The notes under the pieces: model-generated
The model's database searches: none
What the model was told of the DNA's origin: nothing
What the model saw: the letters and a program-made list of their open reading frames with translations, nothing else
Source of the DNA: Treponema sp.
Lineage (GTDB): Bacteria; Spirochaetota; Spirochaetia; Treponematales; Treponemataceae
Assembly: GCA_024691105.1 (NCBI GenBank)
Contig: JAILNY010000032.1
Coordinates: forward strand, 1-8,763
Direction of reading: 5' to 3'
Length of the DNA: 8,763 nt
Translations under genes and position numbers: made by a program
In this document: piece by piece, positions 1 to 5,203 of the stretch
Layout: every line of letters begins with the position of its first letter
How positions within the stretch are numbered: the first letter of the stretch is position 1

Positions 1-1
1 A

Positions 2-1063
2 GAAAAAACTGACAGGGACACAGATGATTCTCAGGAAAAATCTGTCGTTGAAAAAATTAAAAACTCAAATCAGTTTTTGGCAGAATTAATGCATTCAGTT
101 AAGAACGAAAAATTTGCAGCAAAGGATTCTGCAAATGCAGAAAACTCTGTTAATTCAAACAAGGCCTATTTATCTGAGCAGCTTAAGCTTGCAGTACAGA
201 AAAATGGTGCTCTTGATGATAAAGAAGTATTTGTCCTTAATGAATATGCAAAAGAGTTAAAAGAGCGTTTTGAAGATCCTGAATTGCTTTCTGCACAGGC
301 TTTAAGTGTTCAGGAACCAGCTTCATTTATTAAACAGGTTTCAGGCGAAGCTTCAGCAAAAAGATCTGACGTAAATGTAAAAGAGATTAAGTCAAAGAAA
401 GAAGTAAAGAAATTTTCTGATGTATTCTCTGTTACAGATTTACGTACAGAAAAAAAAGCTTCAGCTGTCGCTGAAAAGAAAACTGACTTTGTCACTTCTG
501 TAAAGCAGACAGCAAGTGATACTGTTCAGGTTACAATGGACTTAAGTTCACAGGCAGAAAAAAATATTTTGTCGTTGAACGGACAGGCAGCTGGTGCTCA
601 GGGCTCTACATTCCAGGCTATGCTTGAAAATCAGATTGCGGAAAATGCTGGTGATTTTGTAAAGGCTGGAAATATCGTATTAAAAGATAACAATGTCGGA
701 AAAATTAATCTTATTCTTCATCCGGAAAATTTAGGAAATGTTAAGATAAGTCTTGAATTATCCGATAAAGTTGTTACCGGAAAAATTCTGGTTACAAGCC
801 AGGAAGCATTCAATGCTTTTAATTCAACCCAGGAGCATTTAAAGACAGCCTTTATCGAAAGTGGTTTTGATAATGCATCGTTTGATGTAGCGTTTGCAAA
901 CCAGAATCAGAATTTTGCAAGTTCTGGTCAGAACGAAAATCAGAATGCAAGACAGGCTGTAAATGCATACGGTGAATTAGTTGTAGAAAATATTTCAGTT
1001 GATGAAAATATTTCCGATACTTTAAACGATGTTCGGGATTACTCGATCAATATAGTTGCATAA
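2..1063 (+). CDS. fliK: Flagellar hook-length control protein FliK, 5'-truncated by window edge
   Basis: FliK measures hook length and switches flagellar export from hook to filament substrates. The reading frame is open from base 2 with no stop, so 353 C-terminal residues are visible and the true start lies outside the window. The TTG at 77 is internal and not preceded by a convincing Shine-Dalgarno. The first roughly 220 residues are low-complexity, rich in Lys, Glu, Ser, Ala and Val, as is usual for the FliK ruler part. The conserved C-terminal Flg_hook domain lies at about 662-905, with the hallmark L-H-P-E-N-L-G followed by alternating hydrophobic strands and a helix ending in the I-E-S-G-F type turn. 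A Gln/Asn-rich tail follows. The gene is 14-17 bp upstream of flgD and so in one operon with flgD and flgE. The spirochaete homologue was historically called tap1. Identification rests on the C-terminal domain and the neighbours. Confidence 0.9.
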   Translation, partial: EKTDRDTDDSQEKSVVEKIKNSNQFLAELMHSVKNEKFAAKDSANAENSVNSNKAYLSEQLKLAVQKNGALDDKEVFVLNEYAKELKERFEDPELLSAQALSVQEPASFIKQVSGEASAKRSDVNVKEIKSKKEVKKFSDVFSVTDLRTEKKASAVAEKKTDFVTSVKQTASDTVQVTMDLSSQAEKNILSLNGQAAGAQGSTFQAMLENQIAENAGDFVKAGNIVLKDNNVGKINLILHPENLGNVKISLELSDKVVTGKILVTSQEAFNAFNSTQEHLKTAFIESGFDNASFDVAFANQNQNFASSGQNENQNARQAVNAYGELVVENISVDENISDTLNDVRDYSINIVA

Positions 1064-1067
1064 AAAT

Positions 1068-1074
1068 AAAGGGG
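1068..1074 (+). promoter_or_regulatory. Shine-Dalgarno of flgD, deciding between two adjacent ATGs
   Basis: AAAGGGG ends 3 nt before the ATG at 1078 but 6 nt before the in-frame ATG at 1081. The spacing therefore favours 1081 as the main start, although the two differ by only one Met residue. Confidence 0.6.
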
Positions 1075-1077
1075 TGA

Positions 1078-1536
1078 ATGATGGTAACAGGTGATGTAGC
1101 ATACAATCCAAAAATGAGTCCTCAAGAAATGTTTGAGACTCAGATGGCCGTTGACAGGCACAACAAAGAAAATACTTTTGAAGGCCGTCAGATTAAGCAG
1201 CAGCTTGATAAGAACGATTTTTTGACATTGCTGCTTGCACAGTTGTCACATCAGGATCCTACACAGCCAATGGAAAATACTGAGTTTGTTGCACAGATGG
1301 CTCAGTTTTCTTCACTGGAACAGATTCACAATATGTCAGAAGGCTTTAACAAGATGGCAAGCCTTATGCATAACAACGAGGCTGTTTCTACACTTGGTAA
1401 AGTTGTAGACATAGAAGTCGGAGATGCAAAGATTACTGGAACTGTTGATAGCATTACTCGTGGAGAAGTTCCACAGGTTAGTGTTAACGGCAAGTTTTAT
1501 AACATGGAATATATTAGCGCAGTATACGGAAACTAA
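1078..1536 (+). CDS. flgD: Flagellar hook-cap / hook assembly protein FlgD, short form
   Basis: FlgD caps the growing hook and is needed for FlgE subunits to assemble at the tip, outside the inner membrane. The product is 152 residues (151 if the second ATG at 1081 is used, which fits the Shine-Dalgarno better). The diagnostic N-terminal segment is at about residues 43-83: L-D-K-N-D-F-L-T-L-L, then Q-x-x-H-Q-D-P-T-Q-P-M-E-N-T-E-F and the A-Q-F-S-S-L-E-Q helix. The segment G-K-V-V-D onwards looks like the Tudor-like part of the C-terminal region. Compared with the roughly 230-residue enterobacterial FlgD, the Ig-like insert is missing. This short form is usual for spirochaetes and is not a truncation: the frame is intact and ends 15 bp before flgE. 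It lies between fliK and flgE in the hook operon. Confidence 0.95.
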   Translation: MMVTGDVAYNPKMSPQEMFETQMAVDRHNKENTFEGRQIKQQLDKNDFLTLLLAQLSHQDPTQPMENTEFVAQMAQFSSLEQIHNMSEGFNKMASLMHNNEAVSTLGKVVDIEVGDAKITGTVDSITRGEVPQVSVNGKFYNMEYISAVYGN

Positions 1537-1551
1537 TAAGAGGGTAGCGAT

Positions 1552-2943
1552 ATGATGAGATCACTTTATTCTGGTGTATCAGGAATGCAGAATCACCAGA
1601 CAAGAATGGACGTAATTGGTAACAACGTTGCAAACGTAAACACAACAGGTTTTAAAAAAGGCCGTGTTGATTTTCAGGATATGATCAGCCAGCAGCTTTC
1701 TGGCGCTGCAGCACCTACAACAGAAGTTGGTGGTATTAACCCTAAAGAAGTTGGTCTTGGTGTTCAGGTTGCTGCAATCAACACAATTTTTACACAGGGT
1801 AACTTACAGACAACTGGTGTTAATACAGATATCGCAATCCGCGGAAACGGTTTCTTTGTATTAAAACAGGGCGAACAGTCATTCTATACAAGAGCCGGAG
1901 CATTCAGTGTTGATAAAGACGGAACTCTTGTAAATCCTGCAAATGGTATGAGAGTACAGGGATGGATGGCACGTAATCTTAACGGTCAGCAGATTATTCA
2001 GACAGCCGCTACACCAACAGACCTTGTTATTCCACTTGGTTCAAAAGACCCTGCTCATGCTACAGAAAACGTATACTTTGCATGTAACCTTGATAAAAAT
2101 ACTCCAGAGATTTTGGAAGGTGCATCTCCTGCAGATATCGAAAAAGGAACATGGAGAACAGAATCTAAAATCTACGACAGTTTTGGTAATGAACACCTTC
2201 TTACTGTAGAGTTTACACGTGTAGTTGGAAATCCTAACCAGTGGCGTGGTCGTGTTGTAGTAGATGCTGAAAATGCTGAATTTACTTCTACCCAGGTTGG
2301 TTTTGATACAACAAATGGAACAGAAAATTTCTTCTATGTAAACTTTGATAACCATGGAACTTTGCTTTCTGCAACAGACAGTACTGACAGAGTAAGCAAC
2401 GAAACTGGAGAAATCGTTCTTCAGGCATCATTTATCGTACCTGGTGCAAATCCTGATGAAGACGGAGTTCCAACACGTCAGACATTCAATCTTAACCTTG
2501 GTACAATCGGAAGCCAGAGAAACACAATTACTCAGAGTGCTTCTCAGAGCTCTACAAAGATGTTTGACCAGGACGGTTACACAATGGGATATCTTGATAA
2601 CTTTAAGATTGACCAGAGCGGTGTAATTACCGGTGTATATTCAAACGGAACAAGCCGCGCAATTGGTAAGATTGCTATGGCAACATTTACAAACCAGGGT
2701 GGTCTTGAAAAGGCCGGTGATAATACTTATGTTCAGTCAAACAACTCTGGTATGGCAAATATCGGCGAGTCTGGAATTGCTGGAAAAGGTAAACTTTTAG
2801 CCGGTGCTTTGGAAATGTCAAACGTTGACCTTACACAGGAATTTGTTGATATGATTACAACACAGCGTGGATTCCAGTCTAACGCTAAGACAATTACAAC
2901 TTCAGATACAATGCTTGAAACAGTACTTAGCTTAAAGCGCTAA
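1552..2943 (+). CDS. flgE: Flagellar hook protein FlgE with spirochaete crosslink residues
   Basis: FlgE polymerises into the hook, the universal joint of the periplasmic flagellum. The protein is 463 residues. The N-terminal rod/hook segment begins M-M-R-S-L-Y-S-G-V-S-G and contains the G-N-N-V-A-N-V-N-T-T-G-F motif (residues about 23-34). The central part is the beta-rich hook domain, with G-N-G-F-F-V near residue 100. The C-terminal helix has V-D-L-T-Q-E-F, T-T-Q-R-G-F-Q-S-N-A-K and ends V-L-S-L-K-R. Counting from the ATG at 1552, there is a single cysteine, Cys178 (codon 2083-2085), followed by Asn179, and Lys165 at 2044-2046. These match the numbering reported for T. denticola FlgE, whose subunits join by a self-catalysed lysinoalanine bond. 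The match also supports 1552 over the ATG at 1555, as does the GAGGG Shine-Dalgarno at 1540-1544 with 7 nt spacing. The stop is followed by a terminator, so this is the last gene of the operon. Confidence 0.97.
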   Translation: MMRSLYSGVSGMQNHQTRMDVIGNNVANVNTTGFKKGRVDFQDMISQQLSGAAAPTTEVGGINPKEVGLGVQVAAINTIFTQGNLQTTGVNTDIAIRGNGFFVLKQGEQSFYTRAGAFSVDKDGTLVNPANGMRVQGWMARNLNGQQIIQTAATPTDLVIPLGSKDPAHATENVYFACNLDKNTPEILEGASPADIEKGTWRTESKIYDSFGNEHLLTVEFTRVVGNPNQWRGRVVVDAENAEFTSTQVGFDTTNGTENFFYVNFDNHGTLLSATDSTDRVSNETGEIVLQASFIVPGANPDEDGVPTRQTFNLNLGTIGSQRNTITQSASQSSTKMFDQDGYTMGYLDNFKIDQSGVITGVYSNGTSRAIGKIAMATFTNQGGLEKAGDNTYVQSNNSGMANIGESGIAGKGKLLAGALEMSNVDLTQEFVDMITTQRGFQSNAKTITTSDTMLETVLSLKR

Positions 2944-2977
2944 TAGTTAAAGTATAGATAACTGAAGATAAATAACT

Positions 2978-3024
2978 AAAAAAAATGCGGAGCACTTCAA
3001 ATTAAGAAGGCTCCGCTTTTTTTT
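2978..3024. terminator. Bidirectional intrinsic terminator between flgE and the convergent gene
   Basis: A perfect 7-bp stem GCGGAGC (2987-2993) / GCTCCGC (3010-3016) is extended by CTTC (2995-2998) / GAAG (3006-3009) past one bulged A at 2994, leaving a 7-nt loop. It is flanked by eight A (2978-2985) and eight T (3017-3024), so it should work on both strands. The minus-strand gene's stop codon (3023-3025) overlaps the T-run. Confidence 0.92.
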
Positions 3025-3910
3025 ACAGCTTAAAGCGCAGGCTTGTTCCAAAACTCCATACAGAATTTTTAAAGTCCCAGCTTCCGTTAATATCAAGCTG
3101 AATAAGTGCAAGCTTTAAGCCGATTCCGCCATAAAGCTGCGGAATAAAAGAATCCATAAACTCAGATGTAACTTTACCTGCGCCGGAAAATGTTCCGCCG
3201 ATTCCAGCAGAAGATGCAGATGCGCTCCATGCCCAGTTTGTCTCAGCTTTTGTAAAGATTGCCCTGAAACCTACGTACGGAGTTACAAAAATAATTGTTT
3301 TAGAAATTTGTGTTTCTGCAACAAGAATGTGTGTTATGTAAGAGGTTGAAATAGAGTAGTCGTTGCTTGCTTTTCCGACAGAGCCTTTTGAATAGTAGTA
3401 GCCGGCTCCGATTGACCATTTAGGACAAAAGCCTTTTCCCTGTAAAATTGCCCAGCGAATGTTTCCGCCAAGTGTAAAAAAGCTTAAGTCAATCTGATTC
3501 TGCAAAAAGCTTAAGTCCTTTGTATTCATGCTGAAAAAAGAAAGACCGATATCAAAAGGTAAAAAGATTCCTCCAAGCTTTGCATTTAATCCGATTGTCG
3601 GAAAAACAAGCGAAGAAGGAAAGCCTGTAATTGTAACCATTTCTGCAGCCTTTGCAAGATCTGAAACATCAAGCTTTGTAACACCGCCTTCAATTCCAAT
3701 TGCAAAATGCATCGGTAAAGATGGAACAAATTTTCCAATCCATGCATCAGAGTAAACGTTGTGTTCTGTTACTGCATTTGGTACGACATAGTTAAGCTGC
3801 GTGGAAAAATTATTAAGACAAGTATTTATATCAGAAACAGGATCTGCAAAAATTGCGCCTGAAATCAAACAAGATGAAATCCCCGCTAAAAGTAATTTTC
3901 GTAATTTCAT
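3023..3910 (-). CDS. Secreted beta-rich protein, probable outer-membrane barrel
   Basis: The function is unknown. The product is 295 residues from the ATG at 3908-3910, which follows a good AAGGGG ribosome-binding site. The frame also extends 7 codons further to a TTG, but that has no such support and would put extra residues before the signal peptide. The N-terminus is a clear signal peptide: M-K-L-R-K, a hydrophobic stretch, then a likely signal peptidase I site after I-F-A, before D-P. An I-S-S-C at residues 11-14 could be read as a relaxed spirochaetal lipobox, but the hydrophobic core continues past it. The mature part contains many amphipathic beta segments rich in Gly and aromatics (for example I-G-A-G-Y-Y-Y-S-K-G, V-G-F-R-A-I-F, Y-G-G-I-G-L-K-L-A-L) and ends L-R-F-K-L, a C-terminus typical of outer-membrane barrels. 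It resembles treponemal hypothetical outer-membrane proteins of about 290 residues. It is transcribed alone, converging on flgE. Confidence 0.8.
   Translation of the reverse strand: MKLRKLLLAGISSCLISGAIFADPVSDINTCLNNFSTQLNYVVPNAVTEHNVYSDAWIGKFVPSLPMHFAIGIEGGVTKLDVSDLAKAAEMVTITGFPSSLVFPTIGLNAKLGGIFLPFDIGLSFFSMNTKDLSFLQNQIDLSFFTLGGNIRWAILQGKGFCPKWSIGAGYYYSKGSVGKASNDYSISTSYITHILVAETQISKTIIFVTPYVGFRAIFTKAETNWAWSASASSAGIGGTFSGAGKVTSEFMDSFIPQLYGGIGLKLALIQLDINGSWDFKNSVWSFGTSLRFKL
3477..3517 (-). repeat. Short in-frame direct repeat, two 14-bp copies
   Basis: The 14-bp unit AAAAAGCTTAAGTC occurs at 3477-3490 and 3504-3517, a 27-bp period that equals nine codons. On the coding strand it yields D-L-S-F twice, nine residues apart, within adjacent predicted beta segments. 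It looks like a small internal duplication in the barrel gene and not a mobile element. Confidence 0.6.
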
Positions 3911-3916
3911 AATATA

Positions 3917-3922
3917 CCCCTT
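3917..3922 (-). promoter_or_regulatory. Shine-Dalgarno fixing the start of the minus-strand gene
   Basis: AAGGGG on the minus strand lies 6 nt before the ATG at 3908-3910. This selects that ATG over the upstream in-frame TTG at 3929-3931. Confidence 0.75.
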
Positions 3923-3932
3923 ATTCAACAAA

Positions 3933-3961
3933 ATTATACCTGTTAATTAGACAGATTTCAA
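3933..3961 (-). promoter_or_regulatory. Sigma70-type promoter of the minus-strand secreted-protein gene
   Basis: Read on the minus strand, TTGAAA (3961-3956; 5 of 6 to the -35 consensus) and a perfect TATAAT (3938-3933) are separated by 17 bp. Transcription would begin near 3926, giving a leader of about 16 nt that contains the Shine-Dalgarno. The region upstream of the -35 is very A/T-rich and could act as an UP-like element. Confidence 0.8.
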
Positions 3962-4019
3962 TTATTTTTTTGTTACAAAAAATATTACGCGTAAAAACGA
4001 GAAAAAAATATTAAACCTA

Positions 4020-4046
4020 TTGACACAAAATCATATTTTCTATAAT
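4020..4046 (+). promoter_or_regulatory. Promoter of the tRNA-Phe gene
   Basis: A perfect TTGACA (4020-4025) and perfect TATAAT (4041-4046) lie just upstream of the tRNA, with a short 15-bp spacer. The less perfect TAATAT at 4043-4048 would give 17 bp. Either places the start at about 4053-4055, leaving a 5' leader of under 10 nt for RNase P. It is divergent from the promoter at 3933-3961. Confidence 0.75.
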
Positions 4047-4061
4047 ATTAACAACATCAAT

Positions 4062-4134
4062 GCCGCGGTAGCTCAGCTGGTAGAGCGCCGGACTGAAAAT
4101 CCGTATGTCGTCAGTTCGACTCTGACCCGTGGCA
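4062..4134 (+). tRNA. tRNA-Phe, anticodon GAA
   Basis: The full cloverleaf can be drawn. The acceptor stem is 4062-4068 with 4127-4133, including one G-U pair, with discriminator A at 4134. The D stem is GCTC/GAGC (4071-4074, 4083-4086). The anticodon arm is 4088-4104 with GAA at 4095-4097. The variable loop has 5 nt, and the T arm is GTCAG-TTCGACT-CTGAC (4110-4126). The CCA end is not encoded: the next bases are AAA, so a CCA-adding enzyme must complete it. The outermost anticodon-stem pair (position 27 C at 4088 against position 43 T at 4104) does not pair. The gene is a stand-alone unit with its own promoter and terminator. Confidence 0.97.
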
Positions 4135-4136
4135 AA

Positions 4137-4168
4137 AGACCTTCGATTAATTTCGAAGGTCTTTTTTT
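4137..4168 (+). terminator. Intrinsic terminator of tRNA-Phe
   Basis: A perfect 10-bp stem AGACCTTCGA (4137-4146) / TCGAAGGTCT (4153-4162) with a TTAATT loop is followed by a run of T to 4168. The A-run before it can extend pairing with the T-run. It begins only 2 nt after the mature tRNA end. Confidence 0.93.
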
Positions 4169-4226
4169 ATGCCTGTATAATATCGCGCGTCTTTATTTCT
4201 ATATGCGTCGTTTTTTTTCTTTACTG

Positions 4227-4239
4227 TGTCAAAATGACA
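4227..4239. repeat. Small inverted repeat upstream of the ankyrin-gene promoter
   Basis: TGTCA-AAA-TGACA is a perfect 5-bp dyad with a 3-bp centre, located 5 bp upstream of the putative -35 at 4245. Size and place would suit an operator for a dimeric regulator, but a dyad this short in AT-rich DNA may be chance. It is too small to be a terminator. Confidence 0.35.
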
Positions 4240-4244
4240 TACGC

Positions 4245-4273
4245 TTGTTTTAATAATAAATATCGAATATAAT
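4245..4273 (+). promoter_or_regulatory. Putative promoter of the ankyrin-murG-cvpA-holB operon, possibly leaderless
   Basis: TTGTTT (4245-4250) and a perfect TATAAT (4268-4273) are separated by 17 bp. The expected transcription start is 4280-4281, which is the A of the ATG at 4281. There is no Shine-Dalgarno at a usable distance: the only purine run, AGAAG, ends 2 nt before the ATG. The -35 is weak (TTG only). The downstream genes through the kinase have no obvious separate promoter, so this may drive the whole operon. Confidence 0.55.
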
Positions 4274-4280
4274 AGAAGAT

Positions 4281-5177
4281 ATGGAATGGCTTATACTTTA
4301 TCGTGATGAGCATGAAAAAGAAGCGGTTGAAACACGTCAGATGCTTCTTGTTCATAAAATAAAATCTGAAATACTCTCTGTTTCCAAAGTCGGGAATATG
4401 GATGATGAATCAATCAACATGCAGATAAAGAATGCCACCTACTGTGTTCTTTTTGACAATCAGCTTTTAACAGAAGACAAGGTTTCTTTTTTTTACGGCT
4501 ATCTTATTGGCCGCGTAAAAAAATTTTATTCACTCACTAATGAGTGGTCAAAGAACATGGAATTTTTTAAGAACGTTGTTCTTTTTTCTGGAGAGCGTGT
4601 TCTTATCAATACACTTGAAACTCAGCTTGAAGCTATCAAGGCAGAAGAAAAATCCAGAGATGCTTTTGCATCTTTGTTTAATGACGGAATTCCTTTTACG
4701 GCAGACTGCTTTGCTGACGCCGTCGCAAAGAATAACCGCGAGGTTTGTCAGCGCTTTGTTGATGCCGGAATTGATATCAATTGCCGCACAAAAGAAGGAA
4801 CTCCTATGCTTAACGTTGCCATTCGTGCAGAACAAAATGACATCGTGATGTGGCTTTTGGAAAAGAATGTTTCAATTGATGCAGTTTCAAATGACCGCGG
4901 TTATTCTGCTGTTATGGATGCTGTATGGAAAAATAATTTTGAATTGACAAAAATTTTGATTGAACATGGCGCTAACTTAAATTATATCGGGCGCGATGGT
5001 CAGTCTGTTTTAGTACTTGCTGTCGGAGCGGGTAAATTGAATATCTGTAAGCTTCTTGCGGAGGCTGGGGCAGACCCGGATGTCAAAGACAAGATGGGAA
5101 TGTCTGCTTACGAATATGCAAAATTATTCGGACGAAAAGACATTGCAGAAATTCTTGAAAAATATCACAAAGCTTAA
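4281..5177 (+). CDS. Ankyrin-repeat protein with TIR/deoxyribosyltransferase-like N-terminus
   Basis: A specific function is not recognised. The protein is 298 residues, with no signal peptide or membrane segment, so it is probably cytoplasmic. Residues about 140-298 form four to five ankyrin repeats; clear ones run 171-204, 205-237 and 238-270, with the A-G-A-D-P-D type repeat ends and the final helix pair K-D-I-A-E-I-L-E-K-Y. Residues 1-115 are an alpha/beta region: strand E-W-L-I-L-Y at the very start, strand A-T-Y-C-V-L-F at 52-58, then a helix F-F-Y-G-Y-L-I-G followed by strand K-K-F-Y-S-L at 70-85. That order resembles TIR and nucleoside-deoxyribosyltransferase-like domains, in which an E-x-G-Y helix carries the catalytic Glu. 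Here the Glu position appears to be Phe71, so activity is doubtful. A helical linker with acidic/basic residues (about 112-132) joins the halves. The first strand begins at residue 2, supporting this ATG. murG starts 26 bp downstream. Confidence 0.85.
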   Translation: MEWLILYRDEHEKEAVETRQMLLVHKIKSEILSVSKVGNMDDESINMQIKNATYCVLFDNQLLTEDKVSFFYGYLIGRVKKFYSLTNEWSKNMEFFKNVVLFSGERVLINTLETQLEAIKAEEKSRDAFASLFNDGIPFTADCFADAVAKNNREVCQRFVDAGIDINCRTKEGTPMLNVAIRAEQNDIVMWLLEKNVSIDAVSNDRGYSAVMDAVWKNNFELTKILIEHGANLNYIGRDGQSVLVLAVGAGKLNICKLLAEAGADPDVKDKMGMSAYEYAKLFGRKDIAEILEKYHKA

Positions 5178-5203
5178 ATTTAAAATAAAAAGAAGAATGC
5201 AAA

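Noticed and set aside
77..79. TTG as the start codon of fliK
   Set aside because: The same frame is open to base 2 with no stop, the upstream codons have similar composition, and no good Shine-Dalgarno precedes the TTG. It is an internal Leu codon.
2041..2355. Minus-strand Cys-rich open frame of 104 codons
   Set aside because: It is fully inside flgE, whose identity is certain; the composition is a reverse-strand by-product.
3869..3880. Lipobox I-S-S-C in the minus-strand secreted protein
   Set aside because: It is possible under relaxed spirochaetal rules, but the hydrophobic core runs on beyond the Cys to a better signal peptidase I site after I-F-A, so it was not called a lipoprotein.
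4176..4181. Second TATAAT between the tRNA terminator and the ankyrin gene
   Set aside because: A -35 at 17 bp would fall in the terminator stem with a poor match, so it is not supported as a promoter.
4210..4223. T-rich run that might be a terminator tail
   Set aside because: No stable GC hairpin lies directly upstream; the proper terminator ends at 4168.
4020..4253. Open frame of 77 codons across the tRNA-Phe
   Set aside because: It starts inside the promoter and translates the tRNA and its terminator, giving the well-known spurious A-Q-L-V-E-R-R type peptide.
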